Assembly: GCA_947258565.1 (NCBI GenBank)
Contig: CAMYJB010000022.1
Coordinates: forward strand, 1 to 38,089
DNA from: an uncultured Woeseiaceae bacterium
GTDB lineage: Bacteria > Pseudomonadota > Gammaproteobacteria > Steroidobacterales > Woeseiaceae
DNA: 38,089 nucleotides
Reading direction: 5' to 3'
A program made the translations under genes and the position numbers. Below are positions 8,295 through 15,998 of this stretch, one piece after another. The notes beneath the pieces were generated by a model. It was not told the origin of the DNA. It saw only the letters and a list, made by a program, of their open reading frames with translations, and did not search any database. Within the stretch, counting starts at the first letter, position 1; every line of letters starts with the position of its first letter.

Positions 8295-8967
8295 GGCCAC
8301 TTATCGCTCGGGCACGATGCTGACGGCCGGTTTTGCAGCCCTTGTGCTCAGCGGCTGCATTACGTCGCGCGTCGAGGACGCGCGCGAGGGCATCACCGGC
8401 ATCGAAGCCGGCGAAGCCATCGTCATACTTGCCAAGAGTTATCACCTCGGCAATGAAACCGAGGACAAGTACATCAGATGTATCGAAGACGCGCTCTCGC
8501 GGGGCTCCAGAGGCTTGCGGGTAATCCCTCACAGGCAGTTTGTCGATTCCCTGTTCCCGTGGTTCGAGCCGCGAACGGCCCCGGCCGAGACCGCGGGGCT
8601 GCCGAAGCTGATGCAACGACCCGGGGTTGCGGACCGCATCGCGGAGCAGAACGTGCGTTATATCGTCTGGCTCGACGGCGACACCGACCGGGTCGCCGGC
8701 GGCGGCAGCCTGTCGTGCGCGGCAGGCCCGGGCGGCGGCGGCTGCTTCGGCTTCGCCTGGTGGCAGAACGATGCGGACTACAATGCCGCGGTCTGGGACC
8801 TCAAGGGCCTCGATTCGGCAGGCTCGGTGACGGCCGACGTCAGCGGCACGTCGTTCCTGCCGGCGCTGGTGGTGCCGATCCCGCTGATTGCGCGTGCAAG
8901 GGCGGCGGCGTGCAAAGGCCTGGCCGACCAGCTGCGGGACTTCATCGTCGACGAGCCCGAGGTCTGA
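8287..8967 (+). CDS. Hypothetical lipoprotein, translationally coupled to the preceding gene
   Basis: About 226 residues from ATG 8287. A longer in-frame extension upstream is only a shadow of the preceding gene, and the ATG here gives a lipoprotein signal (MLTAGFAALVLSGC). The domain after it includes RIAEQNVRYIVWLDG near residue 120, then a glycine- and cysteine-rich patch (SCAAGPGGGGCFGFAWW) followed by AAVWDLKG, a repeated-strand type of pattern. The final part has a small hydrophobic segment (LPALVVPIPLIA). It was not matched to a named family. The glycine-cysteine patch may hold a disulfide. Confidence 0.78.
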   Translation: MTKATYRSGTMLTAGFAALVLSGCITSRVEDAREGITGIEAGEAIVILAKSYHLGNETEDKYIRCIEDALSRGSRGLRVIPHRQFVDSLFPWFEPRTAPAETAGLPKLMQRPGVADRIAEQNVRYIVWLDGDTDRVAGGGSLSCAAGPGGGGCFGFAWWQNDADYNAAVWDLKGLDSAGSVTADVSGTSFLPALVVPIPLIARARAAACKGLADQLRDFIVDEPEV

Positions 8968-8991
8968 TAACGCCAGGCGACGCGTCAGGCA

Positions 8992-9495
8992 TTACCGCAA
9001 TCGGCCGGCACGTATGAGTGCCCGCCGGTAATACTCTGCATTCAATGACTCCACCGCTACCGACCTGCCGGTCGACGGAGCATGTACGAACTGCTCACCG
9101 CCGACGTAGATGCCGACGTGCGACATCTTGCCGTCGAAACGGAAGAACAACAGGTCACCGGCCTGCAGATCACCGTACTCGACCGCGCCGGCAGCGTTCC
9201 ACAGCTGGCCGGTCGTTCTCGGTACCGTTTTGCCGGCCACGCGGTAGGCGTACTGTACGAGACCGCTGCAGTCGAAGCCCGTGGGAGACGCGCCGCCGTA
9301 GCGATACGCCGAGCCGACCTGCTGCAAAGCGATCCCCGCAGCCCGCTCACCCATGGTTGCAGGCATCCGTTTTGCAGCCGATACTTCCGCCGGCTCAGAC
9401 TCCACCAGGGTCGGAGCTGCGCAGCCAGCCAGGCACAATGCGCCAATGATGACGAATGCGGTACTGCGAATGCGGCGATCCGGGTGAGCTATCAT
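8992..9495 (-). CDS. NlpC/P60 family cell-wall peptidase lipoprotein
   Basis: 167 residues from ATG 9495. A TTG 30 bases upstream is possible but less likely. The lipoprotein signal ends in LCLAGC (Cys25). The NlpC/P60 domain occupies about residues 50-165, with catalytic Cys76 in DCSGLV, His126 in SHVGIYVG and His138 in FVHAP as the polar residue. Such enzymes cut peptide cross-bridges of peptidoglycan (Spr/MepS-like). It is convergent with the two lipoprotein genes and divergent from the metallopeptidase-like gene. Confidence 0.92.
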   Translation of the reverse strand: MIAHPDRRIRSTAFVIIGALCLAGCAAPTLVESEPAEVSAAKRMPATMGERAAGIALQQVGSAYRYGGASPTGFDCSGLVQYAYRVAGKTVPRTTGQLWNAAGAVEYGDLQAGDLLFFRFDGKMSHVGIYVGGEQFVHAPSTGRSVAVESLNAEYYRRALIRAGRLR

Positions 9496-9552
9496 AGTCA
9501 CAACTCGATGCGGCGACACGCCCAAGGATACGCCGGGGAGACCCGTTAACGT

Positions 9553-10875
9553 ATGAACTGTTTCTCAGGTTGCCACGTTCGCCGCAAGGGTGCGGGGATC
9601 CTGCCCGTGGCGTTGCTGCGACGGCTCGCGTTCTTTCTGCTTGTCGCCCCGGTAATGGCTTGCGGCGGACCGAACTCGGAGACCGCGGAAGACGCTCCAG
9701 CGCCTGTCTACGAGATCGACTATCGCGTCACCCCCGACCCGCCGCGAGCGGAGGTGACCGTCGAGATCGAATTGCGGCAATCCCGTCATCTGTTGCGCGA
9801 AGTTCGTTTCCGGAAGCGTGGAGCCCAACTTGGCTCCGTCAGCGGCGACGGGAAGATCGTACGTGACGGCGATGTGCTGCGCTGGTCGCCCCCGGAGAAA
9901 GGCGGCCGATTGCAGTGGACGGTCAGCGTTCCACACCGCCGCAACGGGAATGGCTACGACGCGTGGCTGGACGACAGCTGGGGACTGTTTCGCGCCGAGG
10001 ACATCATCCCCGCTGCTACAACCCGGACTGCGGCGGCCGCGCGCAGCGTCACCCGCCTCGAGTTCGACCTGCCGTCGAGCTGGTCAGTAGTCACTCAATA
10101 TCCGGACCAGGACGGTAAGTTTTTCGTCCACCACGACCAGCGTCGATTCAAGCAACCGAAAGGCTGGATCGTTATGGGCGATCTCGGCGTGCGCCGGGAC
10201 AGGATCGCCGCGGTCGATGTCGTCGTTGCCGGGCCCGTCGACAACGGGGTGCGGCGGCTCGACATGCTCGCGCTGCTCAACTGGACCTTGCCCGAGCTCG
10301 GACGAATCGCCCCCGAATTACCGCCCCGCATAACAATCGTGAGTGCGGGGGATCCGATGTGGCGGGGCGGGCTGTCGGCGCCTGCCTCGCTGTACATCCA
10401 CGCCGAACGGCCTTTGCTCAGCGAGAACGGCACGAGCACCCTGTTGCACGAGATCATGCACATCGTCCTCGATTTCGACACGGACCGCGAACATGACTGG
10501 ATTGTCGAGGGATTCGCCGAGTACTACGGCCTCGAGCTGTTACGCCGCAGCGGGACTATTTCCCCGGCCCGATTCGAACGCGCCCGCAAGGCACAGAAGG
10601 AGTGGTCGCGCTCTTCAGAACAGCTGTGCGGCGGCCCTTCTTCAGGCGCAATGACCGCCAGGGCCGTGAGCGTGTTCGTGGAGCTCGATCGCGAAATTCG
10701 GCGCAAGACAGAGGGTGGCGCGAGTCTCGATGACGTCGTGAACTCCGTCTTGACGACGACCGGCAATGTCGACGTCGACCTGCTGGACCGGCTCGCGCGC
10801 GAAATCACTGGCCAAAACCCGGACGCACTCCACATCGACAAGTTGCCCGGTTGCCGTAAGATGGCCCGACCTTAA
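9553..10875 (+). CDS. Gluzincin metallopeptidase-like lipoprotein (M1/M61-like)
   Basis: 440 residues with a hydrophobic N-terminus ending in APVMACGG, a likely lipobox. The N-terminal half is beta-rich. The second half carries HEIMH (His299, Glu300, His303), the zinc-binding and catalytic motif, followed by WIVEGFAEYYG, where Glu319 is the probable third zinc ligand. This order resembles M1 and M61 peptidases, though the gap from HEIMH to Glu319 (15 residues) is shorter than the 18 of classical M1 enzymes. GGGGD and VxxSG substrate loops were not identified, so the substrate is unknown. The AAA ATPase gene starts 20 bases after its stop. Confidence 0.8.
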   Translation: MNCFSGCHVRRKGAGILPVALLRRLAFFLLVAPVMACGGPNSETAEDAPAPVYEIDYRVTPDPPRAEVTVEIELRQSRHLLREVRFRKRGAQLGSVSGDGKIVRDGDVLRWSPPEKGGRLQWTVSVPHRRNGNGYDAWLDDSWGLFRAEDIIPAATTRTAAAARSVTRLEFDLPSSWSVVTQYPDQDGKFFVHHDQRRFKQPKGWIVMGDLGVRRDRIAAVDVVVAGPVDNGVRRLDMLALLNWTLPELGRIAPELPPRITIVSAGDPMWRGGLSAPASLYIHAERPLLSENGTSTLLHEIMHIVLDFDTDREHDWIVEGFAEYYGLELLRRSGTISPARFERARKAQKEWSRSSEQLCGGPSSGAMTARAVSVFVELDREIRRKTEGGASLDDVVNSVLTTTGNVDVDLLDRLAREITGQNPDALHIDKLPGCRKMARP

Positions 10876-10895
10876 TCGCAGACCTGCTCAACCGG

Positions 10896-12386
10896 ATGGA
10901 TCGCCGCCAGGACCTCGAAATCATCTTGCGCTCGCGCACTCCCTTGATCGTCATGGAGACCCGCGACGAGGGACGAGTGCTGCGCATGCTGCAGGCTATC
11001 GGGATGCAGTCGGCAACCGCCGACTACTTGCCGCTGTTTCGCTGGACCATCACTGATGGCTTGCAGCGACTGGATATCGACCTTGCGCCGCAACTGATGA
11101 ACTCCGAACCGGCCGACGTACTCAAACACATACGTGCAGTCTCCAAGCCCGGTATTTACGTCCTGCTGGACTTCCATCCCTTTCTCGACGATCCCGTGCA
11201 TGTACGGCTCATCAAGGACATCTGCATTCACTATCCGGATGTGCCGCGCCAGTTGATACTCATTAGCCATCAGGTAAAACTCCCGCAGGAGCTCGAAGCG
11301 TTCAGCGCCAGGGTCGACATGGCACTACCCGGGGAAGCCGAGCGCAAGACCATCATCGAGACCGTGGCGAAGCAATACTCTGCCGAGAACTCCGGGGCGC
11401 AGGTGCAGGTCGACCCGAAAGCATACGAGTTGCTCGTCCGAAATCTCGCCGGCCTTACCTACGCGGACACGGAGCGGCTCGCGCGCAACGCGATCCATGT
11501 AGACGGCGCAATTACGCGCAGCGATCTGCCGGGCGTCATGCAGGCCAAGTACGAATTGCTCAATCACGGCGGCGCCCTGCAGTTCGAGTACGATACGGCA
11601 CGTTTCAGTGACGTCGGTGGTCTCAGTCGCCTCAAGACCTGGCTCAGCCAGCGCAAATCGGCTTTTCGGCGTGAGGATGACGCTGCGCACCTGGATCCGC
11701 CGAAGGGTATCTTGCTGACCGGAGTCCAGGGGTGCGGCAAGAGTCTAGCCGCAAAAGCGACGGCAGGGATATTCGGCGTGCCGCTGCTCAGGCTCGACTT
11801 CGCCGCTCTTTACGACAAGTATCATGGGGAGACGGAACGCAAGTTGCGCGAATCCCTCAAGACGGCCGACGTCATGGCGCCGTGTGTCCTCTGGATTGAC
11901 GAAATCGAAAAGGGAATCGCCGGCCGCGGCGGTGAAACCGGCACGACGCAGAGGGTGCTCGGGACGTTTCTTACCTGGATGGCGGAACGGGAGTCCTCCG
12001 TGTTTGTCGTCGCAACGGCCAATGACATCTCCGCATTACCGCCCGAACTGGTTCGCAAGGGCCGCTTTGACGAAATCTTCTTTGTCGACCTGCCCGCTGC
12101 GGGCATCCGCGCGACCATCCTCGCCATTCACCTGACCAGTCGCGGCCAACGCCTCGGCGATTTCGATGTCGAATCGCTTGCCGGGGCCATGCAGGGATTT
12201 TCCGGCGCGGAGATCGAACAGGCCGTGGTATCGGCGCTCTACGCAGCACATGCGATGAACCAGCCGCTCGCATCGGAGCACATACAACGCGAAATCGAAC
12301 AGACCAAGCCGTTGTCGACCGTGATGCGTGAACGCATCAGTGCGCTTCGCCAGTGGGCAGACGGCCGCACTGTACCCTGTGACTAG
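10896..12386 (+). CDS. AAA-family ATPase, Ycf46-like
   Basis: A 496-residue protein. Residues 1-200 resemble the N-terminal domain of Ycf46-type ATPases ([17 protein letters not shown], then a DFHPFLDDP segment). The AAA module covers about residues 235-430, with Walker A GVQGCGKS (Lys282), [11 protein letters not shown] after it, Walker [10 protein letters not shown], sensor 1 [15 protein letters not shown] and the arginine segment [10 protein letters not shown]. Ycf46-like proteins are conserved in cyanobacteria and many proteobacteria, but their role is poorly known. It lies immediately upstream of the FHA gene, which may point to a shared signalling role. Confidence 0.88.
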   Translation: MDRRQDLEIILRSRTPLIVMETRDEGRVLRMLQAIGMQSATADYLPLFRWTITDGLQRLDIDLAPQLMNSEPADVLKHIRAVSKPGIYVLLDFHPFLDDPVHVRLIKDICIHYPDVPRQLILISHQVKLPQELEAFSARVDMALPGEAERKTIIETVAKQYSAENSGAQVQVDPKAYELLVRNLAGLTYADTERLARNAIHVDGAITRSDLPGVMQAKYELLNHGGALQFEYDTARFSDVGGLSRLKTWLSQRKSAFRREDDAAHLDPPKGILLTGVQGCGKSLAAKATAGIFGVPLLRLDFAALYDKYHGETERKLRESLKTADVMAPCVLWIDEIEKGIAGRGGETGTTQRVLGTFLTWMAERESSVFVVATANDISALPPELVRKGRFDEIFFVDLPAAGIRATILAIHLTSRGQRLGDFDVESLAGAMQGFSGAEIEQAVVSALYAAHAMNQPLASEHIQREIEQTKPLSTVMRERISALRQWADGRTVPCD

Positions 12387-12417
12387 CCCCTACTTTACGT
12401 AATGCCCTCGGTTCGGC

Positions 12418-12447
12418 TTGCGCCGGCACCCGTATCCTCGTGATAAT
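12418..12447 (+). promoter_or_regulatory. Candidate promoter very close to the FHA gene start
   Basis: TTGCGC (12418-12423) and GATAAT (12442-12447) lie 18 bases apart. The expected transcription start (about 12453-12456) almost coincides with the ATG at 12456, so the message could be leaderless or nearly so. The purine run GAGGGG before the ATG is only 1 base away, too close for normal Shine-Dalgarno use. Confidence 0.4.
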
Positions 12448-12455
12448 AGAGGGGT

Positions 12456-13589
12456 ATGGCTAATGACAATAACAAACTAAAAGAATTAGTCTCTGACGAA
12501 GAAGATCGGACCGTAGACCTCGAGATCCCGATTCTGCGGAATTCGGACATGGTCCATGACGCCGACCCGCCTGCTGATCTGGACATCGAAGCGATGCAGT
12601 TCGATCCTTACATCGCGCCGATCCGCAACCGCGACGCCGTCATAGAGGACCTCAAGGCCGACCTTCGCATCAAGACCGAAACCATTGATCGCCTGCAGTT
12701 CGATGTCGAGCGCCTGCGCTCCCGGCGTGTCGGTCTCGAAACCGAAGTCAAGGCGCGCGAAACGCAGACCCGCAAACTCGCGAAGGCCATCGAAGAGGCG
12801 AACAAGCAGATCGACACTCTGACTGCGGCGCTGCGGGAGGCGAAAAGATCCTACGACGAAGTCACCGGCCGGCTTGCTTCGACACGCTCGAATCACGAGG
12901 AGGAACTGCGGATCCTGCGCTTTGAGCTCACGGAGGCCGCGGAAACCGTGACCCAGCAGGAGCTGATCAACGAGCAGCTCACCACCGACCTTGTCGACAC
13001 GCGCAGCTTCAAGAACGAACTCGAGCGTATGCTCACGTCGAGCGAGAAACAAAGTCAGGTACGCATCGGCCAGCTCGAGGCCCAACTCGAGAAGCTGAGG
13101 AAGCTCAGTTCCGATTACGAGCTGGAGCTCGCCGCCAAGAATGAAGCAATCGCTGACTTGCTCGCGCAGGTTTCCGCCAAGAGCAAGCAGGACGAGTCGA
13201 TACTGGAGCTCGAAGCCGCCATTGAGGAACTGGACGAAAGGATGGCGGAACGCCTGCAACCTTCGCCAGCTCTCGACAGGGACCGCGTGAGCCGTGTCCT
13301 GATTGGCAAGTTCGATGACCAGGAACTCCGCTTCCCGCTGTTCAAGAAGCGCCTGACCATCGGACGGACTGAGCAGAACGATATTCAGCTGCAGGCGCCG
13401 CACATCAGCCGGCGCCATGCGGTCGTCATGACTGAAGGCGATGCCACGCGGGTCATCGACTGGGGCAGCAAAAACGGTGTTTATGTCAACTCCAGTCGCG
13501 TCACCGAACACTTCCTCGCAAGCGGCGATACCGTGACGATAGGTGACGCGAAATTCCGTTACGAGGAAAGGCCGAAGCGCGACTCCTGA
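12456..13589 (+). CDS. Coiled-coil protein with C-terminal FHA domain
   Basis: 377 residues. An acidic N-terminal tail (1-55) is followed by a long charged heptad-rich coiled coil (about 58-275). A C-terminal FHA domain follows (about 290-375), with the phosphothreonine-binding marks IGRTEQNDI, HISRRHAVV and SKNGVYVN. FHA domains bind phosphothreonine peptides, so the protein is probably a scaffold reading Ser/Thr kinase output. The only kinase-like gene visible in the window is srkA, about 6 kb away. There is no signal peptide or membrane segment. The gene follows the AAA ATPase gene by 69 bases and may have its own promoter. Confidence 0.9.
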   Translation: MANDNNKLKELVSDEEDRTVDLEIPILRNSDMVHDADPPADLDIEAMQFDPYIAPIRNRDAVIEDLKADLRIKTETIDRLQFDVERLRSRRVGLETEVKARETQTRKLAKAIEEANKQIDTLTAALREAKRSYDEVTGRLASTRSNHEEELRILRFELTEAAETVTQQELINEQLTTDLVDTRSFKNELERMLTSSEKQSQVRIGQLEAQLEKLRKLSSDYELELAAKNEAIADLLAQVSAKSKQDESILELEAAIEELDERMAERLQPSPALDRDRVSRVLIGKFDDQELRFPLFKKRLTIGRTEQNDIQLQAPHISRRHAVVMTEGDATRVIDWGSKNGVYVNSSRVTEHFLASGDTVTIGDAKFRYEERPKRDS

Positions 13590-13693
13590 CCGGCCGGAAC
13601 GTTTCTCACGTAACAATATGTGAGCGCAATCACGGACATGTCCGCCGCTTGCAGCTAAGCTGTAATTTCGTTCCAGGGACAGGCATCGAATCA

Positions 13694-13999
13694 ATGCTGG
13701 GCAGCGCGGGAAGCAAGTCGGCAAATCTGACCGATACCCGGGACCTCACGCACAGCGCCGGTTCCTTCGTATCCCGAAAAATCTGGTTACCCAAAGGGCT
13801 GTACGACGCCCTGCCCTATTTCTACCTCGTCGCCGGCCTCGCTGCGTTCCTGGCAACCCTGTATATCGGCAACTGGCTCTGGGTGCTTCCCCACTACCTC
13901 CTGTTCTCGGCGGCCTGCCTGCATCTCGGTGTGCTGATATTACGTCGGCGCAGGCGTTCGCCGGCGCGGCGCGAGTTTACGGAAACCGATTCCGGCTGA
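13694..13999 (+). CDS. Small membrane protein, two predicted transmembrane segments
   Basis: 101 residues from ATG 13694. An upstream TTG at 13649 would add 15 residues but gives no better context. Residues 1-35 are polar, then two hydrophobic stretches (about 40-62 and 67-90) are followed by a basic tail (RRRRRSPARRE). It is probably an inner-membrane protein with a cytoplasmic C-terminus by the positive-inside rule. No family was recognised. It lies between the FHA gene and another small membrane protein gene. Confidence 0.65.
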   Translation: MLGSAGSKSANLTDTRDLTHSAGSFVSRKIWLPKGLYDALPYFYLVAGLAAFLATLYIGNWLWVLPHYLLFSAACLHLGVLILRRRRRSPARREFTETDSG

Positions 14000-14077
14000 T
14001 CCTGCACCGCAATATGGCTGCTCGTGGAACCGTGAGCCGGGGTTGACCTGCTGCGGACGCTGCGCAAGGATACGCCC

Positions 14078-14404
14078 GTGTCGACGACGGACAGCCCCGT
14101 GGCAGAACCCCGAAATACCGTTCGCAGGATCATCACCAGGGAGGCAGCCCTGCTGCTGGGCTTTCTATTCCTCGGGCTCGTGCTCCTGCCTGTCGCAATC
14201 TACCTCGTCGGGCAGGCTATTTTCGGTGATTACGGCGGGGGCTCGTTCGGCCATTTCTACTCCGAATTGAGCAGCCGGATCCGTGCCGGTGATACTGCCG
14301 CCTGGTTTCTCGTGCTCTCCCCGTACTTCGGCTGGCAAACGCTGCGCCTCATAGGCCTGGGGTGGCGCCTCGCCGGCCGGCGGCCGCTGCCGCGCAGCCA
14401 GTAG
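14078..14404 (+). CDS. Small membrane protein, two predicted transmembrane segments
   Basis: 108 residues starting at GTG 14078, with AAGGA about 8 bases upstream supporting this start. Hydrophobic segments lie at about residues 24-47 (ALLLGFLFLGLVLLPVAIYL) and 75-93, separated by a polar loop with SFGHFYSELSSRI. The C-terminus is basic. No known family was recognised. It may be expressed with the preceding small membrane gene, 78 bases upstream. Confidence 0.65.
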   Translation: MSTTDSPVAEPRNTVRRIITREAALLLGFLFLGLVLLPVAIYLVGQAIFGDYGGGSFGHFYSELSSRIRAGDTAAWFLVLSPYFGWQTLRLIGLGWRLAGRRPLPRSQ

Positions 14405-14418
14405 CCCGCCGTTTCGAG

Positions 14419-14438
14419 GAATGTGACCCGGATCACAT
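14419..14438 (+). promoter_or_regulatory. CRP-type operator, exact TGTGA-N6-TCACA
   Basis: AATGTGA, spacer CCCGGA, TCACATT: a palindrome with both consensus half-sites intact and two extra matching bases on each side. This is the site recognised by cAMP receptor protein and its relatives (Vfr). It lies in the 173-base gap before the gene at 14578, its centre 150 bases before that ATG. A matching promoter was not clearly identified, so activation versus repression cannot be told. Confidence 0.7.
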
Positions 14439-14577
14439 TTCAGCTGCTAAAATTCGGTTATCGACAGGGCATTGCCGCGGTTTATGTCAACAGCTTGCAT
14501 TTTGCCGCATATTGCGCCTTATAGTGTTCAGCGGGGGCTGTATTGGCAAACTACATTCCGGACGGTTTCGTGCACTC

Positions 14578-14946
14578 ATGATCAGGCGTTTGATCAACTG
14601 GCTGAAAGGCGGCTCCGCCGATGACAGCGACGTGCCGGCGCAGCGACGGCGCCGTGTCTCTGCGCACGCCGCGCTGCACGCGCGCGCTACCCCTTCTCCG
14701 AAACCCACGCTCCGCAACGATATCGGCGATCTGCAAACCGAATTCGAAGGCCGCATCGAGAACGTCGGTCCGGGCAAGAACGTCCTCGTCCACGACAGTT
14801 ATCTCAGTGACGATACGGGTACCCGGGAGATGCTGAAACTTCTCGATGATGCGCCGCTCGACCCCGATGAGCCAGTGGGCATCGACCCGTACAATTCCGG
14901 CGAGTTTGATCGGTCGCGGCACTGGAATACCCGCTTCCGCAACTGA
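14578..14946 (+). CDS. Small hypothetical protein, basic N-terminus and acidic C-terminus
   Basis: 122 residues from ATG 14578. An open frame extends upstream but lacks a supported start. The N-terminus (MIRRLINWLKGG) is an amphipathic basic helix, followed by RRRRVSAHAALHARA. The C-terminal half is acidic, with GPGKNVLVHDSYLSDDTGTRE and DPYNSGEFDRS. There is no signal peptide or full transmembrane segment, and no family was recognised. The consensus CRP-type site upstream makes this the best candidate target of that regulator. Confidence 0.65.
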   Translation: MIRRLINWLKGGSADDSDVPAQRRRRVSAHAALHARATPSPKPTLRNDIGDLQTEFEGRIENVGPGKNVLVHDSYLSDDTGTREMLKLLDDAPLDPDEPVGIDPYNSGEFDRSRHWNTRFRN

Positions 14947-15016
14947 TCGGGCCCGATATTCCCGGGCCCGGCTCTCGTGTTAGTCTGCGCTGCTTCTGCA
15001 TTCCTGGAGCAATCGA

Positions 15017-15577
15017 ATGGGGCTGCGAGTTACGTTCGAACTCGGCGAGGATGATCTCAAGCACTTCCGGCTGATCATGCAGCAGGCGCGCACGGCGGCC
15101 GCACGTATCGCGCCCGAGGACGTCGTTGCGGCGGCCGAGGATCTGCTGACAGGTATCGAACCGAACGGCGCTCCGGCCTTTATTGCGGAGCGGCTGCAGA
15201 AGCTCCGCCTGCTCATCGAGATGCTGTCGGACGTCGACTGGCGCCTGCCGCAGCGCGATGCCGACCGCGTTTTGAGCGCCCTCTCCTATTTTGCCGAACC
15301 GGAAGACCTCATCCCGGACGACATTCCGGGCCTCGGTTTTCTGGACGACGCCATCATGATCGAGCTCATCTGCCGGGAGCTGAGACACGAGATCGAGGCC
15401 TACCAGGATTTTTGCGATTTTCGCCAGCGCATTCGGCGCGCTTCCGGCCGCCGAACCCGCGTCAGTCGGGAAGACTGGCTGGACAGCCGCCGCAGCGAAC
15501 TCCAATCGCGAATGCGCCGCCGCAAACGCAAGGACCGCGGCAACAAATCGCGGCGGCACGTCAGCCTGCTGCGCTAG
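15017..15577 (+). CDS. DUF1232 (YkvA-like) family protein
   Basis: 186 residues. The centre (about residues 85-125) has YFAEPEDLIPDDIPGLGFLD followed by DAIMIEL, matching the DUF1232/YkvA core in which an IPD..P..G..DD pattern joins two helices. The N-terminal part is helical, and the last 35 residues are very basic (RMRRRKRKDRGNKSRRH), perhaps nucleic-acid or membrane contacting. The family has no agreed function. It is convergent with the small membrane gene ending at 15584. Confidence 0.8.
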   Translation: MGLRVTFELGEDDLKHFRLIMQQARTAAARIAPEDVVAAAEDLLTGIEPNGAPAFIAERLQKLRLLIEMLSDVDWRLPQRDADRVLSALSYFAEPEDLIPDDIPGLGFLDDAIMIELICRELRHEIEAYQDFCDFRQRIRRASGRRTRVSREDWLDSRRSELQSRMRRRKRKDRGNKSRRHVSLLR

Positions 15578-15583
15578 GATCGC

Positions 15584-15868
15584 TCAGGGCCAGTAATACC
15601 AGACGGTGCCCAGCAGGCCCAGCCACATGAGGCCTTGCGCAGCGAACCTGGCTCGGTGGCCGATCAGCAGAGAATAGAAACTCGCAGCGGAAATTGCGGT
15701 CATACCGAGAAAGATCAGCATGCTGGACAGTAGCGGCCGGAATTCGTGCTGCAGGCGCGGGTGTTCGTCGCCCAGCAACAGGAAAACGATCAGCACCAGC
15801 GCCAGGCTGATCGTGATCGCCGCGCAGGAACCGAGCAAAATGCCGGTGATCATGGCAAGAGGACGCAT
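15584..15868 (-). CDS. Small membrane protein, three predicted transmembrane segments
   Basis: 94 residues from ATG 15868. Hydrophobic segments lie at about residues 6-32, 47-68 and 76-92, with a short charged loop (GDEHPRLQHEFRP) between the first two. It ends in WYYWP. No family was recognised. The start lies 130 bases from the divergent prc start. Confidence 0.65.
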   Translation of the reverse strand: MRPLAMITGILLGSCAAITISLALVLIVFLLLGDEHPRLQHEFRPLLSSMLIFLGMTAISAASFYSLLIGHRARFAAQGLMWLGLLGTVWYYWP

Positions 15869-15998
15869 GCAGGTCTTTCCGGAATGGGCTATTAATCGCG
15901 CAGAGCGAGATTTTATGCCAAATACGCCCTTGATCGAAGGGCCGCAGGCATCTAGCCTAGCCCACAGAGCTGCTGTGAAACAAAGTCAGCCGAGTAAT

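Noticed and set aside
13605..13626. Hairpin CTCACGT/ATGTGAG after the FHA gene
   Set aside because: A 7-bp stem with a G-T pair and no T-run. Too weak for a terminator, and its half-sites are inverted relative to a CRP site.
12486..13724. A 412-residue minus-strand frame opposite the FHA gene
   Set aside because: The FHA motifs on the plus strand are convincing, and the opposite frame is Arg/Leu rich with no domain.
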